Positions 41,158 through 42,834 of a DNA stretch of 42,834 nucleotides are shown piece by piece. The stretch comes from Candidatus Aenigmatarchaeota archaeon (GTDB lineage: Archaea > Aenigmatarchaeota > Aenigmatarchaeia > GW2011-AR5 > JAGGXF01): assembly GCA_021157845.1 (NCBI GenBank), contig JAGGVU010000001.1, forward strand, positions 1 to 42,834, in the 5' to 3' direction. A program made the translations under genes and the position numbers. How positions within the stretch are numbered: position 1 is the first letter of the stretch; each line of letters opens with the position of its first letter. The notes beneath the pieces are model-generated. The model had not been told where the DNA came from, ran no database searches, and saw nothing but the letters and a program-made list of their open reading frames with translations.

Positions 41158-41592
41158 ATGGGAAAGAAACTGCCAAAAATCAAGAAAACTATAAGTTCTT
41201 TTTTAACAGGCGAAGAAGGCAAGATAACCAAAAAATCTTTATTAATGGCAGGCGCCTTTCTTTTAGGAACAGCTGGTTTGGCAAAATCTGCTGCTGCCAG
41301 TCATGACCAGAATATAGCACATTCTGATTCATCATCTGTAAGTTATGCATCTGGCCAGGTTCAGGCTTCACACTCACATTTTGATCCTGCTCATGCTTCA
41401 CATTCATCCCACGGTAGCCATGGCTCTCATGGCTCCCACGGTTCCCACAGTTCTCATTCCGTTCACACTTCCCACGGTGTTCACAGCTCCCACAGTTCCC
41501 ACTATTCTCACGGTTCCCACACTTCCCACTCTGTTCACTCTTCCCACGCCTCCCACACAAGCCATGGTTCTTGTCTTGTAACATGTACATAA
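41158..41592 (+). CDS. hxsA: His-Xaa-Ser repeat precursor peptide (HxsA-like)
   Basis: A 144-residue precursor. A basic leader (KKLPKIKK) leads into FLTGEEGKITKKSLL and a hydrophobic stretch (28-42). A Ser/Gln spacer follows. From residue 79 there are 20 triplets in a row, H-x-S or H-x-V, with x mostly G, S, T, A or Y, ending SCLVTCT with cysteines at 139 and 143. The leader resembles a prepilin-type signal (charged then hydrophobic), fitting the A24-like protein in the cluster. AGAAGGGAAATAT precedes the ATG. The histidines and serines are the probable targets of the radical SAM enzymes. Confidence 0.85.
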   Translation: MGKKLPKIKKTISSFLTGEEGKITKKSLLMAGAFLLGTAGLAKSAAASHDQNIAHSDSSSVSYASGQVQASHSHFDPAHASHSSHGSHGSHGSHGSHSSHSVHTSHGVHSSHSSHYSHGSHTSHSVHSSHASHTSHGSCLVTCT

Positions 41593-41617
41593 TCTTTCAA
41601 ATCAAGGTTTAAATAAT

Positions 41618-42834
41618 ATGACAGAAAACCCAAAGACTCTTGTAATAGTTCTAACAGAGAAATGCAACTTAAAATGTCCTTATTGTAGAGCTAGTGGTGG
41701 AGAAGGAACAAAAAAATTAAATTTTAATTTCATAAAAAAGGCTATAGATTATTTTATAGAAAAGGGATATGATAAACCATATATTCGTGTCAATTTTTAT
41801 GCAAAAGGAGAGCCAACTACGGAATTTAATTTAATGAAAACAACATATAAATATCTACAGTCAAAAACTGATAAAATAAAAAGTTCTATATTTACTAACG
41901 GAGTTTTTTCAAAAAAAATAGCAAAATGGTTATCAAAAAACATTGACATGATAGATATGAGTGTTGATGGTTATCCAAAAATACAAAATAAGCAAAGACC
42001 ATTAAAAAACGGAAATGCAAGTAGCCCAATTGTTGAAAAAAATATAAAATACTTTATAAGGAATGGAAATTATCTCAGAATAAATTCTGTCATAACGAAT
42101 TTTTCTGTTCATAAACAATCTGAGATACTAAAATATTTTTATTCTCTTGGTGTGAAAAAAATAATTTTTACCCCAGTTGTAATTGAAGGGAGCTGTATTG
42201 AGAATAATATACAATATTTAGATAGAAAGGTATTTTTAGATAATTTTTTAAAAGCAAGAGAATTGGCAGAAGATTTTTCAATTTCTCTTACATCAGGATA
42301 TCGTCTACTTGATAGAAAAACTAAAAAATATTGTGATTTGGGACATTTGTTTTTACTTTTACCCGATAATTATATTTCAACATGCCGTGCTGTTGTATCT
42401 AAAAATGCCAAAAATGCCGAACCTTTTATAATTGGAAAATACGATCCTATAAAAGATAAAATCTATATAGATGAAGACAAACGAAAAAAATTAGAAAAAA
42501 TAGATCTATACAATTTTTCGACATGTCTTAAATGTCCGATTAAATATAAATGTGCTGGTGGATGCCTTAGACAGTGGAAATCATTTGAAAAATTTTTTAA
42601 AACAAATAAAAATTCAGGAGAAGTCAAAATATCTGGTAAGCCCGACAAAAAGGTATGTGGTATAAAAATAGATACAGTTGAAAAATATAAAAACTATAGA
42701 ATTCAAAAGTATGAGAAAAATAAAATACCATATTTAGGAAAAAAAGCCTTTGGTTATAATTATAATATGTTTTTCAATAAATTTAAATTATATAAAACAA
42801 AGAATAATCAAAAAATTTCTGGATCTTCTTTTAT
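41618..42834 (+). CDS. hxsC: Second radical SAM/SPASM maturase, HxsC-like, truncated by window end
   Basis: Opens at ATG 41618, 25 bases after the precursor stop, and stays open to the edge (over 400 residues). The core has VLTEKCNLKCPYCRASGG (C16, C20, C23) and FYAKGEPT in place of the usual GGEP. The C-terminal Cys-rich SPASM-like part reads YCDLG, STCRAV, FSTCLKCPIKYKCAGGCLRQW and KVCGIK. The composition is very AT-rich and Lys/Asn-rich like the rest of the cluster. HxsC is an assignment by context and second-maturase position. Confidence 0.78.
   Translation, partial: MTENPKTLVIVLTEKCNLKCPYCRASGGEGTKKLNFNFIKKAIDYFIEKGYDKPYIRVNFYAKGEPTTEFNLMKTTYKYLQSKTDKIKSSIFTNGVFSKKIAKWLSKNIDMIDMSVDGYPKIQNKQRPLKNGNASSPIVEKNIKYFIRNGNYLRINSVITNFSVHKQSEILKYFYSLGVKKIIFTPVVIEGSCIENNIQYLDRKVFLDNFLKARELAEDFSISLTSGYRLLDRKTKKYCDLGHLFLLLPDNYISTCRAVVSKNAKNAEPFIIGKYDPIKDKIYIDEDKRKKLEKIDLYNFSTCLKCPIKYKCAGGCLRQWKSFEKFFKTNKNSGEVKISGKPDKKVCGIKIDTVEKYKNYRIQKYEKNKIPYLGKKAFGYNYNMFFNKFKLYKTKNNQKISGSSF

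Noticed and set aside
41398-41570. Possible CRISPR-like or satellite repeat in the CACGGT/TCCCAC-rich region
   Set aside because: The 9-base periodicity is in frame and encodes H-x-S triplets; no spacer-repeat pattern.
41189-41590. Cys/Gly/Glu-rich 133-residue frame on the minus strand opposite the HxsA-like gene
   Set aside because: It is the mirror of the His-Xaa-Ser repeat codons; low complexity comes from the repeats on the plus strand.

Overview
The window is archaeal and AT-rich. It carries archaeal-only ribosomal proteins (L24e, S28e, L7Ae, S27e, L44e), TFB, RpoK, a histone, aIF2-alpha, aIF5A, GINS, Hel308, Nop10/Cbf5 and the ether-lipid enzymes G1P dehydrogenase and GGGP synthase. 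The primase is a single chain in which a PriS-type catalytic domain is fused to a PriL-type iron-sulfur domain, and many proteins are compact. With tRNA genes that carry several introns, this points to a small-genome DPANN-type archaeon. An Aenigmarchaeota- or Micrarchaeota-like lineage is my guess; the sequence does not prove it. Many starts follow a GGTG/GGTGAT-like Shine-Dalgarno site, while others look leaderless, about 25 bases after a TATA box.

Layout. 1-1000 (minus): L7Ae-S28e-L24e operon running into a truncated membrane protein. 1149-5651 (plus): S27e, aIF2-alpha, Nop10, PAC2 chaperone, RpoK, a divergent enolase, S2. 5804-12171 (minus): L10e/uL16, tRNA-Ser, a Trm112-like zinc protein, Cbf5, EMC3/DUF106, adenylate kinase, L44e, GINS, fused primase, MEMO. 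12496-14142: DNA ligase. 14158-17749 (minus): a sugar-nucleotide operon (hexose-phosphate mutase, a circularly permuted GTPase fused to a SIS domain, GlmU-like nucleotidyltransferase), divergent from an HTH regulator. 18990-24914: Trm1, TFB, flippase-like protein, histone, aIF5A, DUF460 protein, archaeosortase. 25017-31995: a giant coiled-coil protein, GGGP synthase, G1P dehydrogenase, A24 prepilin peptidase, cis-prenyltransferase, DUF131, TrmI. 32096-35188: tRNA-Pro, a zinc-ribbon unknown, Hel308. 35386-36430: HTH-MNT/HEPN toxin-antitoxin-like pair. 36444-37508: polyprenyl synthase. 37617-42834: a His-Xaa-Ser (Hxs) RiPP cluster cut by the window end.

Most notable: (1) an apparent archaeal Hxs cluster with a precursor of 20 consecutive H-x-S/V triplets, two HxsD-like proteins, two radical SAM/SPASM maturases and a dedicated A24 prepilin-peptidase-like membrane protein; (2) a tRNA-Ser(GGA) gene interrupted three times (D-loop, anticodon loop, T-loop) and a tRNA-Pro(CGG) gene interrupted twice, four of the five introns with recognisable bulge-helix-bulge motifs; (3) the permuted GTPase-SIS fusion; (4) a dispersed family of about five intergenic elements that may be small RNAs.

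The genes are mainly informational (ribosome, transcription, replication, tRNA modification) and envelope-related (ether lipids, polyprenols, sugar nucleotides, archaeosortase, type IV pilin-like processing). Three of the four H/ACA RNP proteins (L7Ae, Nop10, Cbf5) are in the window.
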